Assembly (NCBI GenBank): GCA_013398615.1
Contig: VZSR01003282.1
Span: 3,799,509 to 3,863,508 of the forward strand
Direction of reading: 5' to 3'
DNA length: 64,000 bases
Source: Brachypodius melanocephalos
Taxonomy: Eukaryota; Chordata; Aves; Passeriformes; Pycnonotidae
Below the pieces are notes generated by a model. It had not been told where the DNA came from. It saw only the letters and a program-made list of their open reading frames with translations, and made no database searches. Made by a program: the position numbers and the translations under genes. Positions 13,948 through 26,644 of the stretch are shown here, piece by piece (the first letter of the stretch is position 1; every line of letters starts with the position of its first letter).

Positions 13948-14205
13948 AATCACAGAATGGTTTGGATTGGAATGGACCGTAACTGGTCTCATTCCATGGG
14001 CAGGGACATCTTCCACTCCAAGCCCCATCCAACCTGGCCTTGGACACTTCCAGGGATGAAGCAGCCACAGCTTCTCTGGGAAACCTATGGCAGGGCCTCC
14101 CCACCCTCCCAGGGAAGAATTCTTTCCCATCTAATATCCCATCTAACCCTGCCCTCTGGCAGTGAGAAAAAAATTTCCTTTGTCCTGGAACTCCAGGTAC
14201 CCAAA
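13948..14205 (-). mobile_element. CR1 LINE 3' fragment
   Basis: On the plus strand the reverse complement of the CR1 3' end begins with ATCACAGAATGGTTTGGATT and runs through CATGGGCAGGGACATCTTCC, CCCCATCCAACCTGGCCTTG and CACAGCTTCTCTGGG to a poorly preserved part with CTAACCCTGCCCTCTGGCAG. Open frames of 97-114 codons overlapping it on both strands are by-products. Confidence 0.93.
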
Positions 14206-14286
14206 GTGTGGGTGACACTTCCCTCAAATTGCTGGCCACACTTCTTATGAAGATGAAGACCACTTCTGGTTTTTGTGTCCTTTTTT

Positions 14287-14375
14287 ACAAAAAAAAAAAA
14301 AAAACAAACCAAAAAACCAAAAAAAAACCACCACCAAAAAAACAAAAAAAAACCACAAAAAAACCCCCCAAAAAA
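14287..14375. repeat. A-rich low-complexity tract
   Basis: Nearly 90 bases of A interrupted by C (AAACC and CACC blocks), just beyond the CR1 fragment. Confidence 0.9.
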
Positions 14376-17300
14376 CTTAATTATAAGTTTGTTATTTAAA
14401 GAACTTCTTCCTGACACCACCTAGTGACTGTGTGACCTGGCCAAGTCTTTTAATTAGGCAATGACATATTCAGGTCTCTGGGATAGAAGTTAAATCCCAG
14501 CCACTGCAGTGAGGTCCAGAAGTGGACAAAATGGTGTTTTAGGATCACAAAAGTTCCATAAAATGCATGGCAGAATCAAAGCCAGCAAACACTCCTTGGA
14601 GCCAAAAGCAAAAGCTTTTTCAGGCTCAGGAAACAGGACTAACTCTGGGATAGATTTTGGGTGGGAACATGCTCCAGCTGCTGATAAGGACCACCACAAG
14701 GTTGCAAGGTGGCTTTTCTAGATTTCCCTCCTCTGTGCAGCATTTATATTCAAAACACACAAAGAAACCCAAATACCGATCCCAACCCAAGCCCCTCCAC
14801 ATCACGCTCTCAGCGCTTCCCCTGGAGAGATCGTGGAAACAAAAGTGATCCCTCCCATGGCAAAAAGCAGTGACTTAAACCATTCCTGGGAGGCATCCAG
14901 GCACTATCCTGATCCTACAGTATGTGGAACAAAATAGCTTATCATTCAGATTATGTGCCTGGACAAAGCTGGAGAGCTTCAAGGACGAGGGAGTTACCCA
15001 GGATCAGCGCCATAAGTGTCATTATATACGAAACAGCTGCAAGATAAATTCTTTCATATCCCACATAGGTGCAGTTGTACTTTCAGCTGTCTCGTTGTTG
15101 GATTACTGTAGGTCTTACACAGCCTTCACTATTTGCAAAATGCACTTGCACTTCTTAGATGTGTAGGGTTGAGCAACTCCTTATATCTGTAGTGCATTGA
15201 AACAAAAAATGGTATCACGCCACATCTCTGGCAAGGGCCCAGCCATAGAACTCCAAAAATTCCTCAGATGAAACCTTCCTAAAAGTGAACTTGGTCAACA
15301 AGGCAAAATTATGGCTAAAGAAACCAAAAAATGCCTGTTAGTTAAATGAATGGTGCTATTGAGAGAACAAAGTAGCTTCATCTATTCATAAATATGTTGC
15401 TCGTGACCTTTTTTGTACTTTTCACCTCTCTCTTATTTCTCCTTTTCTTTTTTGAATTATCTGAGAGAAATCTCCCAAAACCTCTTCAAGCAAATAGTGT
15501 ACAACCACAGGACTTTGTGCCAATGAACCCCCAGAATTAAAAATCCAGAGGTCAAGAGCACATCTTCCACAGACTCTGGGCTGAATTTCAAATTAAAAGG
15601 CTGCTTCACTTAAGAGTAGAGGTTAAGTAAAACAGGGGGAGGAATAGGATCCAGTTGAAAAGTTTACTAGAAGTAGGAAATATAGAATATTGGAAAAAAA
15701 TAATCTGCAAATAGCCCAGTTACTGGTGTTTCCACGGCCATATCAGTACTGACTGAAAAGCAGCCCATTAAGTAATTTTCTTTTTTGATAACCCACATCA
15801 AAACACACCTACCCAATATCAAACGAAGCAAAAAAAAAAAAAAAGGCAAGAAGACAACAACAGAGTGACACAGGCGCTGTTTCTGTTCCAGTTGCTGACT
15901 GACAACACTGCCATCCCTTAACATGGTTTTATTTAGTTATTACAACCATCTCTCTGTAAATGACACTTAGGATTATTTAAGATTATGTTGTAATCCTTTT
16001 AATCCTCAGTGCTTTAAATTTCAGGCTAAACACCAAAGAGCAAACTAGCACTTAGCAGAAATATTTAAAGCATGTGATTTGAACATAAATCTTCTTTTAT
16101 TCAGCTCTCCTCCGATGAAGACCTAGTGCATCACATCACTGAGCCAGCAAGAGCAAACAGCACTATGTCTCCCTGCAAGCTGCTACCTTTCCTCACATCA
16201 TGGGAAACTGTTTCTAACCAGGTCTTTTCCCTGGTGCCTGCTACCTCATCAATAAAATAAATAAAAGGAAAACAGGAGGTTATATTCTATGAGATGTGCA
16301 TATTTTCAGTTACTATTAAGGAAAACTTGAGGGGAAAAGAAAAAAACCTCCACATAATGTGTTCATCAAGAACAGAAATAGACTGCATGCACAAATTGGA
16401 TAGTGTGAGACAGATCAGACTTATCTTGTTAAAAAGGGAGTAGCTCAATTAAAATGAGAGGAGTAACACTGCTGAAAACATCATGATCAAGACCAAAAAC
16501 CCAAATCTTCCTGCCTGAATATCATCTACTTGCAGTTTCTTCTTTTTTTCCTCCCTGCATCGATCATGTTTCCAATTAGTTTTTCTTTATGATACTCCTA
16601 TGCTTCATCTCCTTGCTGCTATCTATTAACTGTCATCTGCTTAGATTTTAAATCCAAGATTTCCTTCTTTTTTTCTCCAACCCAAAATTTCAAAAGTCAT
16701 TTTCCATTTATGATCTATAATTCATGAGCTCAAACTGAGCACCCCGGCTAAATCAAACTCAAAATTCTGCACCTTCTCCTAATACAACACATTAGCACAA
16801 AGCAACCACTGCTCTGTTCGAATGAGAAAAGAAGGTTTTATTAGTAAAGTAATGAAACAGAATGCCAACTATGTTTTGATAGGCTTTGAAGGCATAATTA
16901 TACTTATTTCTGAGCATTTCAGAGTTAAGCAGCTAATGTATTTAATCAAACAGCAATGCAACGCATCTATATTTAGATTGTAAAAAAAAATCAAGTAAGA
17001 AAGCATTAAAGAAAGCCACCCATGTTGTTTTCATTTGAACAAACCTATGAATAAGTGGATACACACTATCAATTTTTTATTCCCACCCACAAGGAATAAG
17101 TAGATCAGAAGAAGTGTTTCCTGAAATATTCAGTTTCCAGGTACAAACTGACCTCTCCGCTTTCGAACTCGCCTTGGATTCCCTCCAGACTATCTCACAA
17201 ATCTTCTCTCCCTCTCCAGTCCCCTTCCCACTCTATCTGCTCATGTAGCACCAGTCTCGTTCAGTCCCTTCCTTTCCCAAAATGTCACCACTACTGGTGC

Positions 17301-19064
17301 CAAAGCCTTCTCCTCTTTCGCTCTTACCATCTGGCACAATCTTCTCGTAGCTCTCTGTCTAAACAATGCTCCATCCCTTTTCAAAATGTGTCTTAACATA
17401 TGTCCTTCCTCCCATGCTTTTACTTCTTAATGTCTCTCCTACTCACTTATTGGCTTGATGAAGACACATTTTAATGGGTTCAAGCAGTAGTGCATGAGTT
17501 TCCTTTCTCACATTATTCTGATTCAGTGCAGTTACACCTCACACGAACAGAAGTGAGAAGGAAAATGCATTGCAGAGCCTTCGTGCCACCAGTTTGGTAA
17601 ATCAATAACAGAGATGTGTTTGTCTTTGCTTTGGAAATGTATTATTAGCTGCAAAGAGTCACCACTCCAAAACGCATTTCCCAACAGGAATTTTGCTTAC
17701 TACAAAATGGGAAATAAACCCTAGAAGCTCAGAAGACCTGTCAGTGTGCTCAGGGGGTTGCAGGAGTGAAGGCTAAGGTTATACTTAATCACATTCCAAG
17801 TGAAAAAGCTGAAGATTGACAGCAAAACCAAAATATTTATTCTAAAAATACCTAGGAAATGACAAAGCCCCAAGTGTTGTCTCAAGACAACCCGAAAGAT
17901 GTGGGGGGTATAGAAGCATAAGTCTCGCTGCCTTGGAAAAGAGGGATATTTCTAAATATTGCATGTGCTTTAGAAAGATGTCTAGAAAAATAAACCTTGA
18001 AAAAGCCTCTGCAACACCCAGTTGACCCAAAGAGATTTCTTTTTAAGAAGCCACGTACAGGCCCTTAGGGGTTTTTCTATGTGTAGTGTTTTTTCTTTTC
18101 TTCCACCCCAGACCCAGACAGAGTTGGTTCCTCCAGAATGTTTCAGTGGTCATGATGCCAAAGAACTCTCTGGTAACTAACAGGATCTTGACCCTGACAT
18201 GTTCCCTTCTGCTTCTCTCCCCACTTTATTGCTTATATTGTTAAACATTTTAAATGTTAGAACTCTGGGAAGCAACTCGGCTCGTAGAGAATAATATTTT
18301 GATGTGGCTTGATGCAACATTTAGTGAAACAGAAAAAAAAAAACAAAACCAACAAATCCTTTCTACTGATATTCATGGGAGCTGGATTATGTCCAAAACC
18401 TGAAGATGTTGCAATAAACTATTTTAGCCCCTAGATCCTGGAATGTTAACCTTGCAGTAATGCTTTTCCCCTCCTTTCATCTTCTTGGGCCTTGATCCTC
18501 CCTTTCAATTCAATGGGATTTGGAAGAAAGGAATTAAATAATATTATTTTCCATCAATGAAGAATAGTCCTGCGAGAAATACATGTCTTTCTCTGCTGGC
18601 CCTAACAGAGGCAAGCTTTTAAAGTTCTCCCCTCCCCTCGCAGGAGTGAACCTGGGTCATCACTGTCTGAGGACCCTGAGCAGCAATAAAAATAAACAGA
18701 GAAACCGCACTGCGTTGGAGCCGTGCTTGTATAAGCAGTTTGAAGAAGTTGTGTTTATGGAAGTCCTCTAGGTCAAGATTCTAGGCCTGAACCCAAAGCA
18801 ATTACCTACTAAGTTTTAAAAACAAATTGAATATAGAGCATTAATCAATAAATCAACAGGTTCTCAAGTGTTTAGGAGACTCAGTCATCAGAAATCCTTC
18901 TCTTAGAAAAATAGTAAACCGATGCTGGGTGAAGTGTTACACTCCTTCACTGGTAAGAAAAATGCTGTATTAAATCAGGCTCTAGTTATTAAAACCAAGG
19001 AAATAAAACCTACCTCTTCACAGAGTTCAGACTCAAATGAGCAGTGAAGTGCTTTGCCTCTTAC

Positions 19065-19154
19065 CTGAAAGACATTCTTTCTGCTGGATTTCTCTGAGGT
19101 CCACTCAATGCGAGCGCCACACAAATCCACACACTCAGGTTTGTGTCCCGGTTT
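19065..19154 (-). CDS. ARHGAP15: ARHGAP15 exon 6: PH domain, later strands
   Basis: Seen: on the minus strand, a long T-rich tract ending TTTCTTTCCAG precedes 30 codons starting KPGHKPECVDLCGARIEW and ending SSRKNVFQ. The donor is a near-perfect CAG then GTAAGA. Family knowledge: the human counterpart is KTGHKPESVDLCGAHIEW followed by EKSSRKNVFQ. The same KSSRKNVFQ block occurs in the PH domains of the related ARHGAP9, 12 and 27, but the KPGHKPE lead and the neighbouring exons favour ARHGAP15. The exon is 90 bases, phase 0 at both ends. The next exon should begin with the block that continues the human protein (ITTVSGNEFLLQSD); I did not find it in the remaining 19 kb, so intron 6 runs past the left edge. 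Confidence 0.96.
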
Positions 19155-21521
19155 CTGGAAAGAAAAAGAAAAAAAAAAAAAAGTCAACATGAATATGGCC
19201 TGACTTTTCACAAATGAGGACACTTATCAGATAAAACAAGAACAGATCAAGTTAAAGTGACAGGTTGTTGTAGCTGCTGATATTATTGAAAAGAGCTCAT
19301 TATGTAGCCTGGTATTGTAAAATAACCACTCTTGGGGTGTCTTCATTCAGAAATGAGGTTCTTATATTAGAACATAATTGTAAAAACAATTAAATGGTTT
19401 AAAGAACAGTCTAGTGTAACATATAGTGGATCAAAACACGAATGCAGACACATGGACCAGCTATTTCCAGTGCTTACTTTGCCAAACCTCTTGAAGAGTC
19501 ATTGAGTTTAAAAGAAAAAAATTGTGGGTTTTCCAAATGCAAATTTAAACTGATGCAACTGGAAAGGACAAAAATTAGACATCGTATCTCTAAGACAAGC
19601 TATCTCCTTTCTCCATACACATTATCATTTCTTGCTCCTAAAAAAAGAAGAAAAGGCTTCGAGGGCATGTGTGTGACACCCAGTGAGAGCTCAGCACAAG
19701 GGCTGAGGCTTCTCAGTGTCAGTCCACGCATCCTGGAGTGACACAGCTCTGCCTCCCCTGCTCCTCCATATGGATGCAAGTGATTCAAAGGGGAGATTTG
19801 TTTGCCTGTATCATTTACGGTGCTGGGAGTTGGTGTAAAGCACAATAATCCTCATTTGCCATCGAAGCTCCTTCCCCAAGGACTCTGCCTGTGCAGCAGT
19901 TCTGGCAAAGCCCATCTGGTTCAGAGTAGGCTTTGTAGATTGGGTTGCTGCACATCCTACTCAACAGTAAAAATACTACTGTTAACAGTAAAAAACACCA
20001 TTGACTCCCTTCTGGGTAGGAGATTGAGTGATATCCACATAATTTAATTAATCAGCTTGATGCAATCTCTGCTGCTCTTCAGCCACAGTTACCCAAAAAA
20101 TGTCATTAGTGATATAGAAAACAGACTTTATAGGGTTAAGAGTGGCCCGTCCAGCACCAGCCACAGATTCAGCTTTCCAAAAACTGCTCACTGATTTTCT
20201 CTGATGTTGTTATTAAAGGCTAAAGTGTGTGTGCTCTCCAGGATGCCTTAGAGATGGGAGGAAAAGAACCTATTTAGGTTAAAAGAAGCAAAGAGATCCT
20301 GGTCAAGTGATTTGCAGGCGTAGTCTCTGGAAGTTTTCAGTACTGGAATTGTAATTATGTTCTCCGTTTGCCAAACCATAAAACCACAATGGTTAAGCTC
20401 CACTAAAACTGACAGTCCTGTGTGCCTTTGTTCCTTTTCTTTTATTATTATTATTAATTATTTTTTTTTAATAAAAGAAATACACTCTTCAAAACAGAAG
20501 GATGGTCTTGTGGTCAAACCACTGGAAGAAAAGGGCTTGGATTTCTTTTTTCCCACCTCTGCCTCAAATTTCCTGCCTGGCCTCTGACAAGAGCTTAGCC
20601 TTTCCAATATTTTTTAATAACAGATCAAAACTGCAGTATTGAGACTTGATTTTGCAAAAAATGTTGTGAAATTTAGTCTGCTAATATTTGCATGGCAAAA
20701 ATTATGGAGTTGGGAAAAAAACCCCAAGCACCAATATATTAATGCAAGTAAATATTCAAATTGTGGAGGAAATGAATAAGTTTTCAATATTCCAATATTT
20801 TTATAAATAGGGCTATGAGGGTTAGATCAGCTCCAGCACTCCATGAAATGCCCAGATCTGCACCACACAAGCAGCTCTGCAACCCATCAGGAACACACAA
20901 CACAGGCTTCTCAAAGTGGGTAATCTTACTTTCTTTGGAAGCAAAAAAAAATTACCCACATGGATAGTTTGAGTCTGAAAATATTTTAACAAAGAAGGGC
21001 AGCTTTATGCCGCCAGCAGAAAGAGTTGAGAAATTCTGAAAACACATAATGAGACTAAAAGAAGAGATTAACATGTAGACAAAGAAACAGAAATAGTTTT
21101 TTGATAGTGAACACTACTCAGCTACAGAATATTTTCCTCAGGAAAACTGTCATGGAACACTGAAGGGAGAAAAAAACCATGAAAAGCCTGGAGAAGTTTT
21201 GCAGGAAGATGGAATAGTGAACTCAGTAGTATCTCTAATTTCTATTATTGTACAAGAATATGTGCAATAGCAGAATCTGGACCCTTCTGTGCACTCAGTG
21301 TACACACAGTGTGATTTTGCTGCTGTTCCAGTACTCTGGGGTTTGTTTACAGCTCTGATTTTGTAATAAGCAAAAAGAAAAGTACAAGCATGTGCATCTC
21401 CCTGTCCAGAAAGGATGGGATGCAGGCTTGTGGTGTGGCAAAGATGAACAGGCTTCTGCTATGTGCAATAATTATTTGAGTCAGTCTCTTTCCCTGGGGG
21501 AAATAAATATGAGTTGTGCAA

Positions 21522-21617
21522 GATGGTCTAGTGGAAGGTCTCCCTCCCCGTGGCAGAGAAGTGGAACAAAATGATCTTTAAGGTCCCTTCAAACCCAAAC
21601 CATTCTATGATTCTCTG
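21522..21617 (+). mobile_element. CR1 LINE 3' end, short
   Basis: It begins at ATGGTCTAGTGGAAGGTCTC and continues through GTGGCAGAGAAGTGGAAC and ATGATCTTTAAGGTCCC to CCAAACCATTCTATGATTCT, the canonical CR1 3' terminus. It is severely 5' truncated and oriented opposite to the gene. Confidence 0.95.
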
Positions 21618-22275
21618 AAACCTTATCCTGTATCAGTTTTGACCACAATGTGTCTACGGAGTCACGGGTATGGCATAAAATGTGAAGGTTCTGGTGAAAA
21701 TTTCATGCTAAACCACTCAGATCCATTGAGGCTGAAACGGCCCACCACTCCTCTGCTGCACACCTGGGGAGCACTGAAATCCATCAGAAATCCAGGAAAT
21801 CCACAGGGAAATTCATTTTGGCCAAAATATTTCCCTGCTGCAGGTTTGGTTTCCCAGCTTATGCAACACCCAGAGACACTGGGAGAGAGCAAGTTAAGGA
21901 AGCCTGAGCTCTCCACTTTGTCCTTGCTTTGTGCTCTGCAGTCAGAGCAATTATGTTATATCAATGTTGTTGCAGGGGGTTATGCTGTAAATTGATACAA
22001 GTGTCTGCTAAGATGAAATCTTCCTAAACATGAATATGGATTTCAGCAGCATTTTCACTCACTAAATTACTTTGCAGATGGGCTAATAACCTGAGGTTAA
22101 AATAACCTCTGTTGAATAAACTATCTGAGGGAATAAACTGACTACATTTTCCTGGTCAGAAAGACCAACTGATGATAGAATTAAGTGCTGGTAAGGAAGA
22201 ACGGAGCTGTGATTCATTTAGATCACAATATCCTTAATTTAAAATAAAGAGCTAGTCAAATTCATAAGAATGCTT

Positions 22276-22297
22276 AAACAAACAAACAAACAACAAA
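22276..22297. repeat. (CAAA)n microsatellite
   Basis: A short run of AAAC units, about five copies. Confidence 0.8.
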
Positions 22298-24630
22298 AAG
22301 AGAAATGCATTAAAGCCAGGATCAAATGATCAAGACAGCAGCAAAAGTTAATGATTTAGCTACATGGGATGCAAACTTGCATTTTCAGTAGCATTTGTAA
22401 ACAATCTCATTCTCTGAATCTCTCCTTTGTGTGCTTTAATTGCTGTGCTCTATTACTTCCAATAACTCCAGATTTTGTCACCAACTTCACCAGAAAGAAA
22501 AGCAATGGATCCCAGCCCTCTCTGCGCAAAGCAACAGCAAAGTTGCCACAGTGAGTCCTGCACCTACAGGAACAGCAAAACCTCCTTTTAGATATTGCCA
22601 TTTCTTTGATTAAAATATCACTCAAGATTTAGGCAAATAGAATTTTAGATCACCTCTAAATGCTATTTAGTCCCATTGTCATAAAAAGAGGTATGATTAG
22701 AGGTGCTCTCAATTCCCTCTCTCCTGTTGCCTTTGTTTTGTGAAATATCATTCCTCTTTTAATGATGCTTAGTCTAAATTTTTACTCCAATTACAGTATT
22801 TAATAATTAATAATTAATGAATTAATATCTTTACAATACAAAGGAACATTAATCTTTTTGTTAAGTCACATCATTTTCCTGCTAACAATAAAAGTGCCTT
22901 GTTATAATTCATACTATCATGAATGAACATCGCTTCTCTTACATTATTTAATTAATGGTTGAGTTCCCCCTTTTCCAAAGTAAACTAAAACTGGAAAAAT
23001 AAAACAAAATCAGTAAACAAATGGCTTCCAATGAGTCTTTTTTGTATTAATTCCTTTCTAGCATCAAAATTATATCTGGTTAAGTGGTTTGTAAAGGAAA
23101 TAAGCACTGAGTTTACTTTATCAGATGAAGTAAGGATGGCAGTATAGTTTTTTTTGATGTGTGAAATTTGGGTTTAGGAAACTGGGTTATAAGATTATGA
23201 ACACTGACAGCTCTTGTTGTTTTCAAGCTTTATCCAATTTGTTTATTTCCCGTTGCATTTAAGTTTTATGCAACAAACAGAAAATGCAGCTTTAACAGAT
23301 TTTTCTCACCTAGTGAACATTGAGTTCACAGCCCCAGTGTTCAAATTTAGCATGGAATAAAACAAAACAAAACAAAACCCATTTATTTTCCCCAGAATGG
23401 AGAAAATACAGGTTCAATATGTCTGTGTTTTTCCTAACACAGGAGGCAGGAGATTTTATCTCACTAATAAAATGAGCACTGGTGGTGACTGAGCCTTTAG
23501 GGATAGGGACTGACCTCCCAGAAGGTCCATTTTCATAACACACCATCACTTTTTCAGTTAAACTGTTTGAGATCAGGGCCAAAATCCCATTCTCCAGGAA
23601 GGTCCTGTTCAGTATCCAAATCCCTAAAGAGTTAATGGGGATTTTAACCATGTTGAGGAGTCTCAGAGTAAAATCAAACCTCCCGTGTGTTAAATTTCCA
23701 CCAGTTCATTTATCTCCTGGAATTTGGGTGAGGGCTTGCAAAGAGAGGGAAGAGGTAGCAGGTAGAGATGCAAGACACTTAGTAAATTATAAGAATAGTT
23801 CTAATAAGTTCACCTTAGGCATTTTCCTTTTCCTTAATAACATGAAAGTAAACTTTAAGGAAAACGGGTGATGGAAAAAGCAATAATTCAAGCTTTTCTG
23901 TTTTCATGGCTGCAGAGAAGTTGTATTTTCCAGCTGGACTAGCACAAACACAAGCAGAAAGTGCCCGATTTTACCCTTTATTTATTTGTATTGTTTTGTC
24001 TCTTAGCTCTGGGGTTCTTTTTCTACAAAACTCACCTTCTTTCAAAAAATCTAAGGTGTGAAAAAGTGCGCTTCGAGGTTTATTTTATGACAGGTGGCAC
24101 TGATAGATTTATCCTTATTTTAGGTCTAGGATTTATATAAGAATGGTTTGCATCACCTGCCACAGCAAAAAGTAATGCATTGTTTGCGACTCCTGCCAAA
24201 GAGAGCATCTTTGTGGCCGCCCATCACGCCAACGAGATTTGGTGGGTTTGATCAGGGCTTGAGAGCCTTTCACAACAGAGCTGTGTCAAACCTATCCCTT
24301 CACTGCCCACAGTGTCACAGAGCCACCAAATTTCCCTTCTGCTACCCACGCTGAGGTTTGGCAGTGCCCAGCACCGAGAGGGCACGTGCCGCTACCACTC
24401 GCGCCGCAGAGCTGTCACATCCCCTGAGACAAAGATGGGTGGCCTTTCCTTGGGGCACAATAAAGAGGTGCTGCAAATTTCACTCTGTAGTAACTACGGG
24501 CTGCAGAAATTGCATTAGCTGCATTAGATGGAGTCGTAGAAATATTCAGGGAGGTTAGCGGGATATGGTGGATGTCACATTTATACTGCGATAAAAAATC
24601 ACTTTGCTAACTTATAATGTTTTCTGCTTT

Positions 24631-24944
24631 GGTAACACCCTATATTAAGGTGCCACTTATAAATAATTTATTATTATTTATTAATGTATAAGCCACTTTA
24701 TAGGATGGTAGATAACAACTTAAATTCATGTATTAAAGATGCACATGCATGGTTTAATACAATTTACGCCTCACAATATCGCTTGCAACAGATTCTCATC
24801 GCATCATCTGTTCAGCATTTATTACTAATGCATTTTATAACATACTTTATAATATGTTATTTGAGAAAGTAGCTGCATTTAGTGATCATTTTCATAAATA
24901 AGAATAAAGCATATATAAGTGGCACCTTAATTTAAAGTGTTACC
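24631..24944. mobile_element. MITE-like element with 31 bp terminal inverted repeats
   Basis: The left end (24631-24661) starts GGTAACACCCTATATTAAGG and continues TGCCACTTATA. The right end (24914-24944) is its inverse, starting on the other strand GGTAACACTTTAAATTAAGG and continuing TGCCACTTATA; 28 of 31 positions agree. The 314 bp body is AT-rich, includes smaller palindromic pieces (ACATACTTTATAATATGT) and has no open frame for a transposase. This is the architecture of a non-autonomous DNA transposon. The family is not identified and no clear target-site duplication is seen. Confidence 0.75.
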
Positions 24945-25209
24945 TTCACATTGCTGGGCAGTCACTCACCATTTGTCTCACTTTGCAATTACTCTCGAAA
25001 TGCACCTCTTAATAAAGGACATGCTGTGTCCTATTTCTTCACACACACTACATCTGATTAAGAGCTTATCAAGGCATTTTTCCTTCAGCTGCTCTCAAAC
25101 CTTTGAAGTTGCCAGCTCAGTCTAAATTTGTCTTCTGTAAACACCAAACTTTTTATATTGAAATAATGGTTCCCAGAAGACTAAGAACGTTGGATGGTTG
25201 ATTGCCTAC

Positions 25210-25297
25210 CAGGTTGGCCGGTGTCAACTGCTTAGATTCTTTGTAGAATTCCATTTTCCGAGCAGTAAGAACAATCCAGGAGGTGGACCAATTTTTC
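25210..25297 (-). CDS. ARHGAP15: ARHGAP15 exon 5: central PH domain
   Basis: Seen: on the minus strand, acceptor TTTCATTGCTAG is followed by one base that completes the split arginine codon, then 29 codons beginning KNWSTSWIVLTARKMEFYKE and ending in LTPANL. The donor is CTG followed by GTAGGC. Family knowledge: human ARHGAP15 reads KNWSTSWIVLSSRRIEFYKE at this position. The NWSTSWIVL block is the second and third strands of the PH fold, placed just after the basic loop made by exon 4. The exon ends in phase 0 and joins exon 6, as in the human protein. The last residues (LTPANL) are the least conserved, in a loop. The intron separating this exon from exon 4 is only about 1.35 kb and contains a 56-base homopolymer. 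Confidence 0.95.
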
Positions 25298-25561
25298 CTA
25301 GCAATGAAAATTAAAAAAAGAGAAAGGGAAAAAATCTGTGAGGCATTCCAGCAGGAGGTAAAAGATATTTCATTTCTAGACGTGACTTTTAAATATTAAA
25401 ACATAATATATATGTCAGAAACGAGAATGGTCTGAAGTCAACATTGTCAACAAACTTCCATCAACATGGATGAAGTTGCACCACCCTAATTATACCCAAA
25501 ATGTAACCTATCAAAGCTTGAAGGGCTTTTTTCTCCTCATTCATATTTTGAAGCCCATTTG

Positions 25562-25565
<4 letters not shown>

Positions 25566-25621
<56 letters not shown>
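25566..25621. repeat. 56-base T homopolymer
   Basis: Uninterrupted T, the longest homopolymer in the window; it is poly-A on the ARHGAP15 strand. The neighbouring sequence showed no recognisable retrocopy. Confidence 0.95.
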
Positions 25622-25624
<3 letters not shown>

Positions 25625-26469
25625 ATGGTGTCGAATGGAAATTGTGAGATTATTCACACATGCTCAAAGTTCACATGTAGAGGGCTCCAAAATAGCTGGT
25701 GCCCTTCTGGTACCTAATACTTAAAATAAAACTGAGAAGAAAAAATGTTGATCTGACTATACTGAGCTCAGTAATAGGTCTATTTTGTATGGTCCCAAAT
25801 GCTTTTTTCCTTTCCCTAAACTAAAGGTTTACAGGAGTGCAAGGAAGATAAGAACAATATCTGAGCAAGGTTTGAGCAACCATTAAATATCAGGAGTCTG
25901 CAGTACAGCCCTAGAGAACTGAAAAATTACTGGGGCTAGGGAGAAGTAAAAATACACATGGACATGTGAAAAAATGTCCCCTGATACAGAAAAACATAAT
26001 ATCCGACTCAGAGGAAAATGCTATTATATATGTTACCTATAACAGGTTTCAAATTACTACATAATCATAAATCTGATCTGATAAAAAGCTATTTTTAAAT
26101 CATCAGCTCAAGTTTGACTTTTGAATTTAGGGGTCATAACATCTGATATTTACAGAAACTTACAGAAACACTCACAAACCCACTATTGACCTGCTTCACG
26201 TGGTGAGTGCAAGTTGTCTATTGGTTAGCACCACTTCAGATCTGCATTATTTTTCTTTATTTTTTCTTTCCATTCAACAGAGATCTTGTAAGTGCACAGA
26301 GGTGTAAATGGTCAAGTGTGCTATGTGCAGATTTAAACAAACTTTCCTATGAGTTGGATAGGCTGGATGAATACGGATTACCAAGAAATTCAATGGCAAT
26401 ATACCTTGGAATGCATCTTAAATCCAGCACCCAATTTACGCCAAATTACACCAGTTATGGATAGAATGG

Positions 26470-26622
26470 GGTAACCACAGCTTCTCCAGGCAACCCCGAA
26501 GGCAAGAATTTCTTCCTAATATCTAATCTGACCTTGCTTTCTGTCAGTTTGAAGTCATTCCCCCTTTTCCTGCCATTCCAGGCCCTTGCCCAAAGTCCCT
26601 CTCCAGCTCTCTTGGATCTCCT
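26470..26622 (-). mobile_element. Internal CR1 fragment beside exon 4
   Basis: On the plus strand CACAGCTTCTCCAGGCAACC, TTCTTCCTAATATCTAATCT, ATTCCCCCTTTTCCTGCCAT and AAGTCCCTCTCCAGCTCTC match the reverse complement of CR1 upstream of its 3' tail. The characteristic 3' end is missing, so both ends are truncated or eroded. It is co-oriented with the gene and ends about 25 bases from the exon 4 donor. Confidence 0.9.
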
Positions 26623-26644
26623 CTGTCACCCTCCCATGCTGTAC

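Larger units (their letters stand above)
1..19064 (-). other. ARHGAP15 intron 6 (5' part), no further exon found
   Basis: This is AT-rich intron. It contains two CR1 fragments, a minisatellite with an adjoining CpG-dense patch, another CpG-enriched patch near 5.8-6.2 kb, a 40 bp tandem duplication near 3.2 kb and several A or T homopolymers. I looked on the minus strand for codons of the exon 7 landmarks expected from human ARHGAP15 (DFIILDWFHAI) and found none. The many short open frames have no recognisable protein similarity. Confidence 0.8.
19155..25209 (-). other. ARHGAP15 intron 5
   Basis: About 6.05 kb. It has one plus-strand CR1 fragment (21.5-21.6 kb), a small (CAAA)n run near 22.28 kb and a 314 bp inverted-repeat element near its 5' end (24.6-24.9 kb). 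The stretch from 22.6 to 23.1 kb is very AT-rich. Nothing coding was recognised. Confidence 0.85.
25298..26644 (-). other. ARHGAP15 intron 4
   Basis: About 1.35 kb. It contains a CR1 fragment directly beside the exon 4 donor and a 56-base T homopolymer (poly-A on the gene strand) about 270 bases before exon 5. No other feature was recognised. Confidence 0.88.

Noticed and set aside
13786..14263. Minus and plus frames of 97-114 codons
   Set aside because: They overlap the CR1 fragment and its A-rich neighbour.
8355..14430. CACCTAGTG phrases near 8.37 and 14.42 kb as CTCF sites
   Set aside because: They fail the key C after GG in the CTCF core on the relevant strand; too weak to list.
1..19064. 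Search for ARHGAP15 exon 7
   Set aside because: No reverse-complement match to the codons for DFIILDWFHAI or TTVSGNEFLLQS could be found, so none is annotated.
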